A stretch of 32,984 nucleotides of DNA, from positions 338,900-371,883 of the forward strand of contig CP070833.1 in assembly GCA_020341735.1 (NCBI GenBank). The letters run 5' to 3'. The notes beneath the pieces are model-generated. The model was given only the letters and a program-made list of their open reading frames with translations. It was not told the DNA's origin and did no database searches. Each line of letters opens with the position of its first letter. Position 1 is the first letter of the stretch. Shown in pieces: positions 1 to 8,176 of this stretch. The stretch comes from Gammaproteobacteria bacterium. GTDB lineage: Bacteria > Pseudomonadota > Gammaproteobacteria > Steroidobacterales > XN24. A program made the translations under genes and the position numbers.

Positions 1-1
1 C

Positions 2-17
2 CATGACAGAAGTCATG
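2..17. repeat. Short inverted repeat CATGAC-N4-GTCATG
   Basis: A perfect 6-bp inverted repeat with a 4-nt spacer lies about 145 nt upstream of the -24 box at 162. It has the form of a binding site for a dimeric DNA-binding protein, such as a sigma-54 activator, but no second copy was found in the window. Bases 1-161 contain no convincing gene. Function is inferred only from shape and position. Confidence 0.3.
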
Positions 18-78
18 CAACCTCTGTGCCACAAAGTAAGAACCCGTACTCATGCCGTTTGCAGACGGTGAGTGGCGG

Positions 79-107
79 TCTGCAATCTATTCACCGCAAT
101 CTGCAAT
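79..107 (+). repeat. Direct repeat TCTGCAAT x2, 21 bp apart (candidate enhancer)
   Basis: TCTGCAAT occurs at 79-86 and again at 100-107, a 21-bp period, so both copies lie on the same face of the DNA helix. The block includes CAATCTGC at 97-104, exactly 65 nt (start to start) upstream of the sigma-54 -24 box at 162. The same octamer lies exactly 65 nt upstream of the -24 box at 28928. This is a candidate upstream activator site; binding is inference. Confidence 0.4.
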
Positions 108-161
108 GCAATATGCATCGGGAGAGGGCTGGGCGGGCCCGCGATCCCGATGGATTAGGGT

Positions 162-177
162 TGGCACCGAAGTTGCA
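162..177 (+). promoter_or_regulatory. Sigma-54 (-24/-12) promoter, P1
   Basis: TGGCAC-N5-TTGCA, a full match to the RpoN consensus, with GG and GC separated by the required 12 nt. The expected transcription start is near 188, almost on top of the GTG codon chosen for the next gene. The mRNA would therefore be nearly leaderless, or the true start lies slightly elsewhere. It would drive the receiver-PP2C gene and the overlapping HATPase gene. Confidence 0.7.
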
Positions 178-188
178 TTTTGGTGGTT

Positions 189-1496
189 GTGAGCACGATT
201 ACGACATCGCAATCAGACGATCATCCGTCCACGCGACCGACCCATGACATCGCCGAGGTTGAGCGGGCCAACCGTAATCCGACCCGCTCGGTACTGGTCG
301 TAGAAGACGACGCTGCTGAGCGAGTAAGGCTCTCGGCAATTCTCGAGAAGATGCAGTTCGATGTGGTGTGCGCGGGGGAAGGCCAAGAGGCGGTCGGCCT
401 ACTTGAAGCCGGCTATCGCCCGGGGATTATCATCAGTGACTGGAGTATGCCGGGCATGGACGGGGTAGAACTGTGCCAGTGGGTAAGGCGTCTCGCGAAC
501 TCGGACAACTTCTATTTCATTCTCGTGACCGGTCGGGACGGTTCGTCAGTCGTGGAAGATGGCCTGAACGCCGGCGCGGACGATTTCATCGCCAAACCCT
601 ATCGCGGCGCCGAGCTACGAGCTCGGGTCGAGGCCGGCCGCCGGGTGGTCGGCCAGCGCGCTCACCTGCAAGAAAGCAATTCTCAGCTCCGGCAGTTTCT
701 AGCGGTGAAAAAGGCTTCAGAGCAGCGCCTCACGTCCGGACTTGAAGCGGCGGCTAAGCTGCAGAGGAGACAACTTCCGCCGCGTTTGAGTGTCGTCGAA
801 GGCGTCGAATGCGGGCGCATCTTTCACTCTGCCGATGCGTTGGCCGGGGACGTCTTTGGATGCGTCCGGCTATGCGGTAACAGGGTGGCATTCTATCTCC
901 TTGATGTCGTCGGGCATGGCTTTTCGGCTGCATTGAATTCTTTTGCGATTGGGCGGATTTTCTCGTCGAACAACTCGCTGGCGGAACTGTGCATGGACGA
1001 TGGCCTGCCATGCGCTCCCAGCAAAGTGATTCGCCGCCTCAACACACAGTTCCTTGGCGACGAGGAGTGCGACCAGTACTTCACCATGATCTACGGCACG
1101 CTGGATACCCGAACGGGATCAGGCTCGATATGCCAGGCGGGTCATCCGCACCCCATGGTCCTTGGACGTGATGGCGGTGTTCGCCTCCTGGGCACCGGCG
1201 GGTACCCGGTGGGGCTGCTGGAAGAAGCTGACTACGAGGACAGCGACTTCTCTCTTGAACCTGGTGATCGTTTGACGCTTTTCTCCGACGGAATAATCGA
1301 ATCAAGCGGTCTCGACGGTGAAATGTTCGGTTACGACCGTCTCTCAAAACTTCTTTCCTCTATTCAGGATATGCCGCTTGGTTCCGCGCTCGATAGCATC
1401 GAAGCCGATCTGAATGAATGGCAGAACGGAAAAGATCTAGACGATGACGTGTCGCTGATGGTCATCGCTCGTACAGGCGTCGAGGAAGGCTCATGA
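189..1496 (+). CDS. Response regulator with C-terminal PP2C (SpoIIE/RsbU-type) serine phosphatase
   Basis: This protein probably dephosphorylates the STAS antagonist encoded at 2048 when its receiver domain is phosphorylated. Counting from GTG 189, a CheY-like receiver spans about 33-155, with acidic pair D40/D41, phospho-acceptor D84 in a SDWSMPGMDG loop, T114 and K136. A helical linker (about 155-200) leads to a PP2C/SpoIIE domain whose metal-binding Asp residues are visible as GDVFG (D221), LDVVGHG (D239), FSDGI (D367) and the late DDDVSL. The stop overlaps the HATPase start by 4 nt, indicating translational coupling. In-frame TTG 180 and GTG 183 are alternative starts, but they lie upstream of the transcription start predicted from P1, and no clear Shine-Dalgarno marks any of the three. 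The layout is that of RsbU/SypE-like partner-switch regulators; the inducing signal is unknown. Confidence 0.9.
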   Translation: MSTITTSQSDDHPSTRPTHDIAEVERANRNPTRSVLVVEDDAAERVRLSAILEKMQFDVVCAGEGQEAVGLLEAGYRPGIIISDWSMPGMDGVELCQWVRRLANSDNFYFILVTGRDGSSVVEDGLNAGADDFIAKPYRGAELRARVEAGRRVVGQRAHLQESNSQLRQFLAVKKASEQRLTSGLEAAAKLQRRQLPPRLSVVEGVECGRIFHSADALAGDVFGCVRLCGNRVAFYLLDVVGHGFSAALNSFAIGRIFSSNNSLAELCMDDGLPCAPSKVIRRLNTQFLGDEECDQYFTMIYGTLDTRTGSGSICQAGHPHPMVLGRDGGVRLLGTGGYPVGLLEEADYEDSDFSLEPGDRLTLFSDGIIESSGLDGEMFGYDRLSKLLSSIQDMPLGSALDSIEADLNEWQNGKDLDDDVSLMVIARTGVEEGS

Positions 1497-1894
1497 AGCA
1501 GCTTCTTCTGATCAATCTCAAGCCCGACAACATCCCGCGGGCCGCAGATTGGATAGAGTCCATCTGCCGGTCAGAAGGGCTGCCCGAAATGGACTCCTAC
1601 CAGGTCAAGACCTGCGTCGTTGAAGCTATCAATAACGCAGTGGAACACGCTTACGGGTTCGGCAAGGGCACGATCAACATCGGCCTCTGGAAAGAAGGCC
1701 GACAGATGATGATCGAAATCAGTAACGATAACGAGAATAGCCAATCAGTTGACTTCGCCCAGGATGCCGAGCCTGTGCCCGAGTCCGAGCGCGGCAGGGG
1801 CTGGCTGATCATCAAGTCCTGGGTCGACGACGCCGTGATGAAACGCCGCGGCGGCCGCACTGTCGTTCGTCTCACGAAAAGGATTCCCATTTAG
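1493..1894 (+). CDS. RsbW-like anti-sigma/serine kinase (HATPase_c_2 family)
   Basis: A 133-aa stand-alone GHKL ATPase domain of the RsbW/SpoIIAB type, expected to phosphorylate a STAS antagonist and to sequester a sigma factor or other partner. The N-box is clear (EAINNAVEHAY, E44/N47/N48) and a GRGW turn (101-104) stands where the G2 box lies. The usual D-x-G-x-G of the G1 box is not evident: residues 78-82 read NDNEN. Kinase activity is therefore less certain than the fold. The ATGA overlap with the PP2C gene places both in one operon. No sigma factor gene lies nearby, so the sequestered partner may be encoded elsewhere or may not be a sigma factor. Confidence 0.88.
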   Translation: MKQLLLINLKPDNIPRAADWIESICRSEGLPEMDSYQVKTCVVEAINNAVEHAYGFGKGTINIGLWKEGRQMMIEISNDNENSQSVDFAQDAEPVPESERGRGWLIIKSWVDDAVMKRRGGRTVVRLTKRIPI

Positions 1895-1982
1895 GCATTC
1901 CGCCCTAACCCGCGATTTGCATTCTGCACGCGAGCCCTTTCGGTTCCTCCGCAACTTATTGTTTTTAATGCCACTTCCGTTT

Positions 1983-1998
1983 TGGCACGGCACTTGCT
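1983..1998 (+). promoter_or_regulatory. Sigma-54 (-24/-12) promoter, P2
   Basis: TGGCAC-N5-TTGCT, a full RpoN consensus match with correct 12-nt GG-to-GC spacing. The predicted start at about 2009 leaves a 39-nt leader before ATG 2048. CATTCTGC at 1920-1927 is one mismatch from the octamer seen upstream of P1 and P6, at 63 nt start to start. It separates the STAS gene from the PP2C/HATPase pair and, with no later terminator visible, probably drives the plus-strand operon to 15962. Confidence 0.8.
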
Positions 1999-2047
1999 TT
2001 GGCATTAGGGACACGAAATTATTCGGCGCTCATAACGGAGAAGAGCC

Positions 2048-2398
2048 ATGCACTTGCAAAGATTTGAAAACGGTACCGTTGATGTCATCCGCTTGCCGCA
2101 ACGGCTCACGATGGCTGACGCGGCGACCTACCGGCATGAAATTCGCGATCTCGTGGACGAGGGGCACACTCACCTGGTGATGGAAATGGGCGACGTCCAG
2201 TTCGTGGATTCCAGCGGCCTCTCAGTTCTGGTTTCGGCAATCAAGGCGGCCCGCAGCGCGGGCGGCGAAGTAGTTCTCTCCGGGTTGACGCCGCAGGTCC
2301 AGGCGCTTGTTGAGCTAACCAGGCTTCATCACCTGTTCGAGATCTTCGCCGACGAGCAATCCGCGGTCTTATTTCTCGACAGCCGCGCGGCCGCCTGA
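2048..2398 (+). CDS. STAS-domain anti-sigma factor antagonist
   Basis: A 116-aa single STAS domain of the SpoIIAA/RsbV/SypA type. The motif FVDSSGLSVLVSA carries the expected phospho-acceptor, S56 (second Ser of DSSG). In this family the RsbW-type kinase phosphorylates this Ser and the PP2C reverses it; the unphosphorylated form binds the partner. GGAG with suitable spacing precedes ATG 2048. The gene is followed after only 20 nt by the biosynthetic operon, so the antagonist is made together with the EPS enzymes it may control. Confidence 0.92.
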   Translation: MHLQRFENGTVDVIRLPQRLTMADAATYRHEIRDLVDEGHTHLVMEMGDVQFVDSSGLSVLVSAIKAARSAGGEVVLSGLTPQVQALVELTRLHHLFEIFADEQSAVLFLDSRAAA

Positions 2399-2418
2399 CG
2401 CACCACCGAGTTATTGAC

Positions 2419-3573
2419 ATGAGCAATCTCGACAAACGAACGCTTTCCATCGTCACATTTATAGACGCGCTGGGATGGGAAGTCCTCAAGGGCCGCAGTT
2501 TCATGGAGGAGGAACTGCCCCATCGACGTCCCCTGCGTTCAGTTTTCGGATTCTCCTCCGCTTGCGTTCCGTCGATCCTGACGGGCAGACAACCGCAGGA
2601 GCACGGACACTGGTCTTTCTTCTACAAGTCCCGGGGACCGTCGCCGTTCCGAGGCCTGCGCTGGTTGCGCCATCTGCCACGCAGAATCACGGATCGAGGT
2701 CGGGTCCGGTCGCAAATCAGCAAGCGTCTGAAGAAAAAATTGGGCTTCAAAGGGTACTTCCAGCTCTACAACATTCCGTTCCAGCACATTGATCGGTTTG
2801 ATTACTGCGAGAAGAAAGATCTCTTCAAGGCAGGCGGGATCAACCAGGGCAACAGCATCTTCGATCGACTCGACAATGCTGGAGTGGACTACCACGTTTC
2901 AGACTGGCGCAGCGGCGAGCCCGAGAACATCTCCAGCCTACTCGGCGCGATCAAACAGGATTCCATCCGATTCGCCTTTCTTTACATGGCCGATATGGAT
3001 GCCCTACTCCACCAGGTCGGCAAGAACAGCGATCGGGTGGACGAGAAACTTAGGTGGTACGAGCATCGCCTGAGAGAACTACTTGACTGTGCCGGACAGC
3101 ACTACGATGAGGTGCGACTGTTCGTCTGCTCCGATCATGGGATGGCAACGGTGCACACCCATGTCGACGTGATGGCGCAGATAGAGTCGTTACCGCTGGA
3201 GTTCGGCAAGGATTACCTCGCGACCTACGATTCGACCATGGCGCGCTTCTGGTTCGACGCCCCAGAGGCCGAAGCACAGGTGCGGCGAACCTTATCCAAT
3301 ATCCCTCAGGGCCGGGTCTTGTCACGTGATGAGCTGGAAGCGCTCGGTTGTGCATTCGCCGGCGATCAGTATGGCGAACTCATTTTTCTCGTCGACGCGG
3401 GCACGATCATTCTGCCCTCACACATGGGTACTGCGCCGATCACCGGCATGCACGGATACCATCCTGATCATGCGGACTCGGACGCTGCCTTGTTGTCAAA
3501 CGTCCCGCCACTGACAGATCCCCGTGGAATCGCAGATGTCTTCCACCTGATGGCCGCGGAGGCGGGCGCGTAG
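2419..3573 (+). CDS. Alkaline-phosphatase-superfamily hydrolase (type I phosphodiesterase-like)
   Basis: A 384-aa protein with the metal-site pattern of the alkaline phosphatase / nucleotide pyrophosphatase / sulfatase superfamily. D16 lies in an early IDALGWE segment. A nucleophile segment FGFSSACVPSILTG offers S46 or S47 as the attacking residue, followed by a TGRQPQEHGH stretch. YMADMDALLH (D192, D194, H198), CSDHGM (D239, H240) and GMHGYHPDH (H344, H347, H350) supply further ligands. No signal peptide or membrane segment is evident, so it probably acts in the cytoplasm. The substrate cannot be told from sequence; removal or transfer of a phosphate, phosphodiester or sulfate on a sugar or lipid intermediate is possible. 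It is the first gene after STAS and is 8 nt from the flippase gene. Confidence 0.8.
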   Translation: MSNLDKRTLSIVTFIDALGWEVLKGRSFMEEELPHRRPLRSVFGFSSACVPSILTGRQPQEHGHWSFFYKSRGPSPFRGLRWLRHLPRRITDRGRVRSQISKRLKKKLGFKGYFQLYNIPFQHIDRFDYCEKKDLFKAGGINQGNSIFDRLDNAGVDYHVSDWRSGEPENISSLLGAIKQDSIRFAFLYMADMDALLHQVGKNSDRVDEKLRWYEHRLRELLDCAGQHYDEVRLFVCSDHGMATVHTHVDVMAQIESLPLEFGKDYLATYDSTMARFWFDAPEAEAQVRRTLSNIPQGRVLSRDELEALGCAFAGDQYGELIFLVDAGTIILPSHMGTAPITGMHGYHPDHADSDAALLSNVPPLTDPRGIADVFHLMAAEAGA

Positions 3574-3581
3574 GGGCCGGG

Positions 3582-5108
3582 ATGAACCGCTGGATTGTCA
3601 ACATCGGCTCCAGTTACGCCAGGTTTCTTGTGGCGATCGCAGCCGTCGTCTTCGTCACGCCAATCATTATCGAACGGGTGGGGCTAGAAGCGTACGGCAT
3701 CTGGGCGCTGGTACTCGCCACGGTCGGGCTCCTGGGACTCATGGACTTTGGTCTGGCCACTTCCGCCGTGAAGTTTATTGCGGAGCGGACCGGGGATGCC
3801 GACCGAGATGGCCGCAACCGGGTCATGTGCGCTCTGTTCACCGTGTATACCGGGATCTCCATAGCCCTGCTACTGGGCGTGACTGTGGCCACCCTTGGCG
3901 GGCCAGGCGAAAGTATGTTCGGCGAGACACGCGGGCAAGCAGTGTTGCTTCTGGCGGTCGGCGGATCTGTGGCTGCCGGTCTCTTCTTGAGTCTATTCCG
4001 GGCCGCACTGGCCGGCGCGGGACTGATGTATCTCGCCAACGTCGTCGAGATCATGGTGACGTTTCTGTATGTAAGCCTGACCCTGCTGTTCCTGGGCCTG
4101 GACTACGGCGTTCCCGGGCTCGCTGCGGCTTTGCTGATGTCTAGCTCGGCAGGGGCAATCAGCCTGGCGATCATCGCCCGGCTGCGAATCGAGGGCCTCC
4201 GGCCGCGACTCACGCTGATGCGTTGGCGCGAGGTGAAGGGTCTGCTGAGTTTCTCGATCTGGGCATTTGTCGCGAATGCCGCGGTCCTGGCCATCCTGCG
4301 AATGGATCCGATAATTATCAAAGCATTCATGCCGCTATCTGCGGTTGCCGTCTACGCCATCGCCGGACGTATAGCGGAATACGTTCTGTTATTGAATAAG
4401 CAATTTTCAAACGCGCTTATGCCGCTCGTATCCCAGGCCCATGGCCGCGGAGATGAAGCCGTTGTTGAGCGTGTTCTCCTTGACGGATCTCGGTACCTGA
4501 TGGCAATCGCGCTGCCGATGCTTGCCTTGCTCGCCTTCCACGCGGAAACATTGCTCTTGATCTGGCTCGGCGAGGATTTGCGTGCGGCCACGACTCCGCT
4601 TCGTCTTTTGTCGGTGGCGGTGGGCTTCAGCATCATCCAGCTAAACGCTGCCAACGTCCTCGGCATGACCGGCCGGCATCGATTCGTGGCGATAACGATG
4701 GGCGCCTCGGCCGCACTCAACCTGGTGGTCACCATCGCGCTGATTCCCGCCTATGGCCTGGTCGGCGCAGCGACAGCGACGCTCATCACCGCAGGCGTCG
4801 TCGAGATGGGCGTGATCCTCCCCGTAGCCTGTCGGCACCTCGGGATCAAAATGCGAACTTTTCTCCATCACGCTCTGGTACCAGGAATGGTCGGCGCAGT
4901 TTCGGCGACCGCAGTGGCGGCCGCACTGGCAACACAATCTCCACCCGACTCCCTGACGGGATTGGTGATTCACGGATCCACGGCAGTCGCCGTTGCCATG
5001 CCGGCAATGCTGTTTGTCGGACTGTCGCGCTCGGAACGTGAAAGCCTGTCTGGAACCATCGCACGGTTCGGGCGCCGTCGATCGGTAGCAAACGAGGGGA
5101 TTGCCTGA
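3582..5108 (+). CDS. Wzx-like polysaccharide flippase (MOP/MATE superfamily)
   Basis: A 508-aa integral membrane protein with roughly 12-14 hydrophobic segments along its length. The N-terminus (about 15-60) combines VTPIIIERVGLEAYGIWAL with LLGLMDFGLATS, the recurring start of Wzx/RfbX-type oligosaccharide flippases. In the Wzx/Wzy pathway this protein moves undecaprenyl-linked repeat units across the inner membrane. It follows the hydrolase gene by 8 nt, and its stop overlaps the acyltransferase start (TGATG), so it belongs to the same operon. Family assignment is firm; the transported repeat is unknown. Confidence 0.9.
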   Translation: MNRWIVNIGSSYARFLVAIAAVVFVTPIIIERVGLEAYGIWALVLATVGLLGLMDFGLATSAVKFIAERTGDADRDGRNRVMCALFTVYTGISIALLLGVTVATLGGPGESMFGETRGQAVLLLAVGGSVAAGLFLSLFRAALAGAGLMYLANVVEIMVTFLYVSLTLLFLGLDYGVPGLAAALLMSSSAGAISLAIIARLRIEGLRPRLTLMRWREVKGLLSFSIWAFVANAAVLAILRMDPIIIKAFMPLSAVAVYAIAGRIAEYVLLLNKQFSNALMPLVSQAHGRGDEAVVERVLLDGSRYLMAIALPMLALLAFHAETLLLIWLGEDLRAATTPLRLLSVAVGFSIIQLNAANVLGMTGRHRFVAITMGASAALNLVVTIALIPAYGLVGAATATLITAGVVEMGVILPVACRHLGIKMRTFLHHALVPGMVGAVSATAVAAALATQSPPDSLTGLVIHGSTAVAVAMPAMLFVGLSRSERESLSGTIARFGRRRSVANEGIA

Positions 5109-5755
5109 TGTCCAATTTGCCGAAACGCGCCATTTCGAACTTGCGGCACCGTTGGCTCGGCCACCGCCTCGCGGTTTTGGGCCGCGACGCATGGGTCGAT
5201 CGCCATGCCCGCATCGAATATCCAGGCAACGTGCATGTAGCCGCCGATGCACGCATTGAACACGGCGTGGTGGTTCGCGGCAACACGGCGGATTCCAGAG
5301 GCGACTCGCTGGCGGCCGGGACATCAGTGAAGGACTACGCGGTCATCAATGCCAACCAGGGTAACGTCACTGTGGGCGAACGCACATGGGTAGGCCCCTA
5401 CTGCCTGATCTACGGCAATGGTGGTGTGGATATTGGCGCCGATGTGTTGATCGCCGCTCACACCAGCATCAACACGGTGTCTCACATTGCCGAGCGCACA
5501 GATATTCCAATGAACGACCAAGGGATACGCTGCGATCCAATTGTGATCCAAGACGACGTCTGGATCGGCCTGAACTGCACCATCCTGCAAGGATTCACGA
5601 TCGGTCACGGTTCGATCATTGGCGCGGGCGCGGTCGTCACACGAGATATCCCGCCTGGATCGATCGCGGTGGGGACGCCGGCCCGTGTCGTCAAACAAAG
5701 ACAACAGTCCGATGTTGCAGATGCACGGTCGCTGCTGCTGGAGAGAGCCTCGTGA
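5108..5755 (+). CDS. Left-handed beta-helix (hexapeptide) O-acetyltransferase
   Basis: A 215-aa protein whose residues about 35-195 follow the imperfect hexapeptide repeat of the LbH acyltransferases. The C-terminus has the typical VVTRDIPPGSIAVGTPARVV ending of the maltose/galactoside acetyltransferase branch. The likely catalytic His lies in LIAAHTSINT (about residue 118). It would transfer an acetyl group from acetyl-CoA to a sugar hydroxyl or amine of the EPS repeat in the cytoplasm. ATG 5108 overlaps the flippase stop, and the next gene overlaps its stop by 4 nt (GTGA). The acceptor sugar cannot be told from sequence. Confidence 0.9.
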   Translation: MSNLPKRAISNLRHRWLGHRLAVLGRDAWVDRHARIEYPGNVHVAADARIEHGVVVRGNTADSRGDSLAAGTSVKDYAVINANQGNVTVGERTWVGPYCLIYGNGGVDIGADVLIAAHTSINTVSHIAERTDIPMNDQGIRCDPIVIQDDVWIGLNCTILQGFTIGHGSIIGAGAVVTRDIPPGSIAVGTPARVVKQRQQSDVADARSLLLERAS

Positions 5756-7035
5756 GCAACACCCAGCGACAGATGTCAGCACAGTCGGTCTGCCAGGCTG
5801 TTAACAGCATTCAGGTTCCGCGCCGTCTCGTAACCTCGGCCTGGGGAGGTACGGAAACCACGGTGATCGAGACAAGCCGTGCCTTGCAAGCGGAAGGTCA
5901 CCCGACCCGGGTGTTTACCAGCCTGGCAATGTCGGACCAGATCAGCGAGTGCATCGGCGACATTGAAGTCAGGCGATTCCCCTATGTCTATCCATTTCTC
6001 GGCCTGTCCCGGGAAGAATTGTGTGAGATGGATCGGAAGGGAGGAAACCTTGTATCCCTGGCCCTGCTGAGGGCGCTGCTTCGCGAACCTGGAGTGAACC
6101 TTCTGCACGCTCATTCCGGCAAGCGACTCGGAGGCATTGTGCGCACCGCCGCGCGGCTCCGCGGTATCCCGTATGTCGTCACGCTACACGGCAACGTTTT
6201 CGATGTGCCGGACGAAGAGAAAACCGATCTGGTCAAACCCATTCGCGGCAAGCTGGAGTGGGGTCGCCCACTCGGACTGATGCTCGGTTCCCGGCGGGTC
6301 CTGGATGACGCTGCCGCAGTGATCTGTGTCGGGCGCAGCGAATATGAGGCTGCTCGGGACGCACTGCCGGGGCAGAGAGTGGAGTTTTTGCCCAACGGTG
6401 TAAATTCGCAGCACTTCGCTAAAGGCGACGGATCCAGATTTCGGGCGCGGATGGCGATTCCTGAATCCGCCAAGGTCGTTTTGTGCGTCAGCCGGATTGA
6501 TCCACAGAAGAACCAGCTCTCCCTTGTCGAGTCCATGCCGGCCCTGCTGGCCGCAGCACCGGATGCACACCTGGTGCTTGTGGGTCCGGTCACAAGACCG
6601 GCCTACCTGGCTCGGGTCAGGTCACAGATTGAGGCGCTCAATCTGGTCTCCAGAGTGCACGTCATCGAGGGACTGGCACCGGACGACCCTTCCCTGGTCG
6701 AGGCCTATCATGCGGCGGACGTATTCTGCCTGCCGTCCATGCATGAACCATTCGGCATCGTGATCCTGGAGGCCTGGGCAGCGGGACTGCCGGTGGTGGC
6801 TTCGCGGGTCGGAGGAATACCCAGCTTCGTCGCCGACGGCGACGACGGATTACTGGTTCCACCTGGTGATGTCCATGCTCTGGCGCAGTCTTTGAAAGCC
6901 GTCCTTCGGAATTTCGGTCTCGGCGCAAGTCTCGGAGATAGCGGTCGCCGGCGGGCTTGTCGCGAGTTCGACTGGTCAGTCATCGCCGATCGTGTCCTCG
7001 CTCTGTATCGGGACATTCTCCGGAGGCATCGCTGA
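5752..7035 (+). CDS. GT4-family glycosyltransferase (first of three)
   Basis: A 427-aa GT-B fold enzyme. The acceptor half has a GGTETTVIETSRAL segment and VVTLHGN. The donor half has VLCVSRIDPQKNQ and the E-x7-E motif EPFGIVILEA, the nucleotide-sugar site of GT4 enzymes. GTG 5752 is chosen as start because GGAGAG stands 6 nt upstream and the codon overlaps the preceding stop (GTGA); the frame stays open further upstream, but that part is antisense-like and lies inside the acyltransferase gene. It adds one sugar, probably with retention of configuration, to the lipid-linked EPS repeat. Donor and linkage are not predictable. Confidence 0.9.
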   Translation: MSNTQRQMSAQSVCQAVNSIQVPRRLVTSAWGGTETTVIETSRALQAEGHPTRVFTSLAMSDQISECIGDIEVRRFPYVYPFLGLSREELCEMDRKGGNLVSLALLRALLREPGVNLLHAHSGKRLGGIVRTAARLRGIPYVVTLHGNVFDVPDEEKTDLVKPIRGKLEWGRPLGLMLGSRRVLDDAAAVICVGRSEYEAARDALPGQRVEFLPNGVNSQHFAKGDGSRFRARMAIPESAKVVLCVSRIDPQKNQLSLVESMPALLAAAPDAHLVLVGPVTRPAYLARVRSQIEALNLVSRVHVIEGLAPDDPSLVEAYHAADVFCLPSMHEPFGIVILEAWAAGLPVVASRVGGIPSFVADGDDGLLVPPGDVHALAQSLKAVLRNFGLGASLGDSGRRRACREFDWSVIADRVLALYRDILRRHR

Positions 7036-7036
7036 T

Positions 7037-8176
7037 ATGCGCGTGCTGCACGTCAATCAACGGGCCGGCTTCTTCGGAGGGGTCGAACGAATCTTGCACG
7101 ATACCGCCGCGAGCCTGGCCGTCGATGGATGGCCACAGGCGTTGCTGCATGAGGACGTCGATCCCGACGCGCGGTTTACGGGACCATTCGAAATTGCCGC
7201 ATCGGATCCTGAAATCGTGGATCGATTTCAGCCTGACATCGTTCTCGTGCACAAGACCGGGCAACCGGAGAAAACCGACTCACTGACGCACACCAGGCCC
7301 ACGGCGCGAATGGTTCATGATCATGATCTGGTCTGTCTTCGCCGCCACAAATACCTGCCGGTCAGTGGCCGAGTCTGCGACCGGGCTGCCGGCCGCTCGT
7401 GTTACACAAACCTCTGCTTCGTACAGCGCAGTGCTCCGGGATCGGTGTTTCCCATCGCGTTCCGGGGACTGTACGCTCAACGTCGGGAGATGGCCTCGAA
7501 CCGTGCAATGCGGCGGTACATCGTGGGCAGCAGGTGGATGCGCGAGCAGCTCGAGAAAAATGGCTTTCCAGCCGGCCGTATAGACGTGGTGCACCCCATA
7601 CCTCGGGTCCTGGAGGGCCTGCAGCCCTTCGCACCGTCCGGACAACAGGAAATCCTCTATGTTGGCCAAGTCATCCGTGGAAAAGGCGTCGACTTGCTGC
7701 TGCGTGCCCTTGCGCGTCTCGACCGACCCTGGAGGACCACCATCGTGGGCGATGGGAATCACCTTCAGGCGTGTCGGGATTTGGCTTCGGAGCTGGGAAT
7801 CGGCGATCGGGTCCGGTTCACCGGCTGGGTGGATCACGAGGCGCTGGGGGCTTTTTACTCGGCCGCCTGTTTTGCCGTAGTCCCGTCTCGATGGCCGGAG
7901 CCGTTCGGCATGGTGGGTCCCGAGGCGATGGCCAGGGGCCGACCTGTGGTCGCCTTCTCTGCCGGTGGCATACCCGACTGGCTGGCCGACGGCGTCTCCG
8001 GGTTGCTGGTACCTCCTGGCGACGTCCAGGGTCTGGCCGCCGCCATGGGACGACTTCTGGCCGACCCGGGACTGGCCGCCCACATGGGCCAGGCGGCCGC
8101 CAGACAGGTCCGCAATCACCTGAGTCACCGCGGGTACCTGGACTCTCTCAAGCGTTCCCTGGAGGCGACCCAATGA
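7037..8176 (+). CDS. GT4-family glycosyltransferase (second of three)
   Basis: A 379-aa GT-B enzyme. The N-terminal VNQRAGFFGGVERI is the glycine-rich acceptor loop of GT4 proteins. ILYVGQVIRGKGVDLLLRAL begins the donor domain and EPFGMVGPEAMARG supplies the E-x7-E motif. ATG 7037 has GGAGG 10 nt upstream and starts 1 nt after the previous stop. A cysteine-containing segment (about 110-150, with VCDRAAGRSCYTNLC) resembles the metal-binding insert of some GT4 subfamilies, but I cannot confirm that role. It ends with an ATGA overlap onto the third GT4 gene. Confidence 0.9.
   Translation: MRVLHVNQRAGFFGGVERILHDTAASLAVDGWPQALLHEDVDPDARFTGPFEIAASDPEIVDRFQPDIVLVHKTGQPEKTDSLTHTRPTARMVHDHDLVCLRRHKYLPVSGRVCDRAAGRSCYTNLCFVQRSAPGSVFPIAFRGLYAQRREMASNRAMRRYIVGSRWMREQLEKNGFPAGRIDVVHPIPRVLEGLQPFAPSGQQEILYVGQVIRGKGVDLLLRALARLDRPWRTTIVGDGNHLQACRDLASELGIGDRVRFTGWVDHEALGAFYSAACFAVVPSRWPEPFGMVGPEAMARGRPVVAFSAGGIPDWLADGVSGLLVPPGDVQGLAAAMGRLLADPGLAAHMGQAAARQVRNHLSHRGYLDSLKRSLEATQ

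Noticed and set aside
4641-5324. 227-codon open frame on the minus strand with many Cys and Arg codons
   Set aside because: It spans the junction of the flippase and acyltransferase genes in antisense. Its composition is typical of shadow frames.
5386-5751. N-terminal extension of the first GT4 reading frame
   Set aside because: It overlaps the acyltransferase gene in another frame and has no GT-like sequence. GTG 5752 has a ribosome-binding site and the operon-typical overlap.
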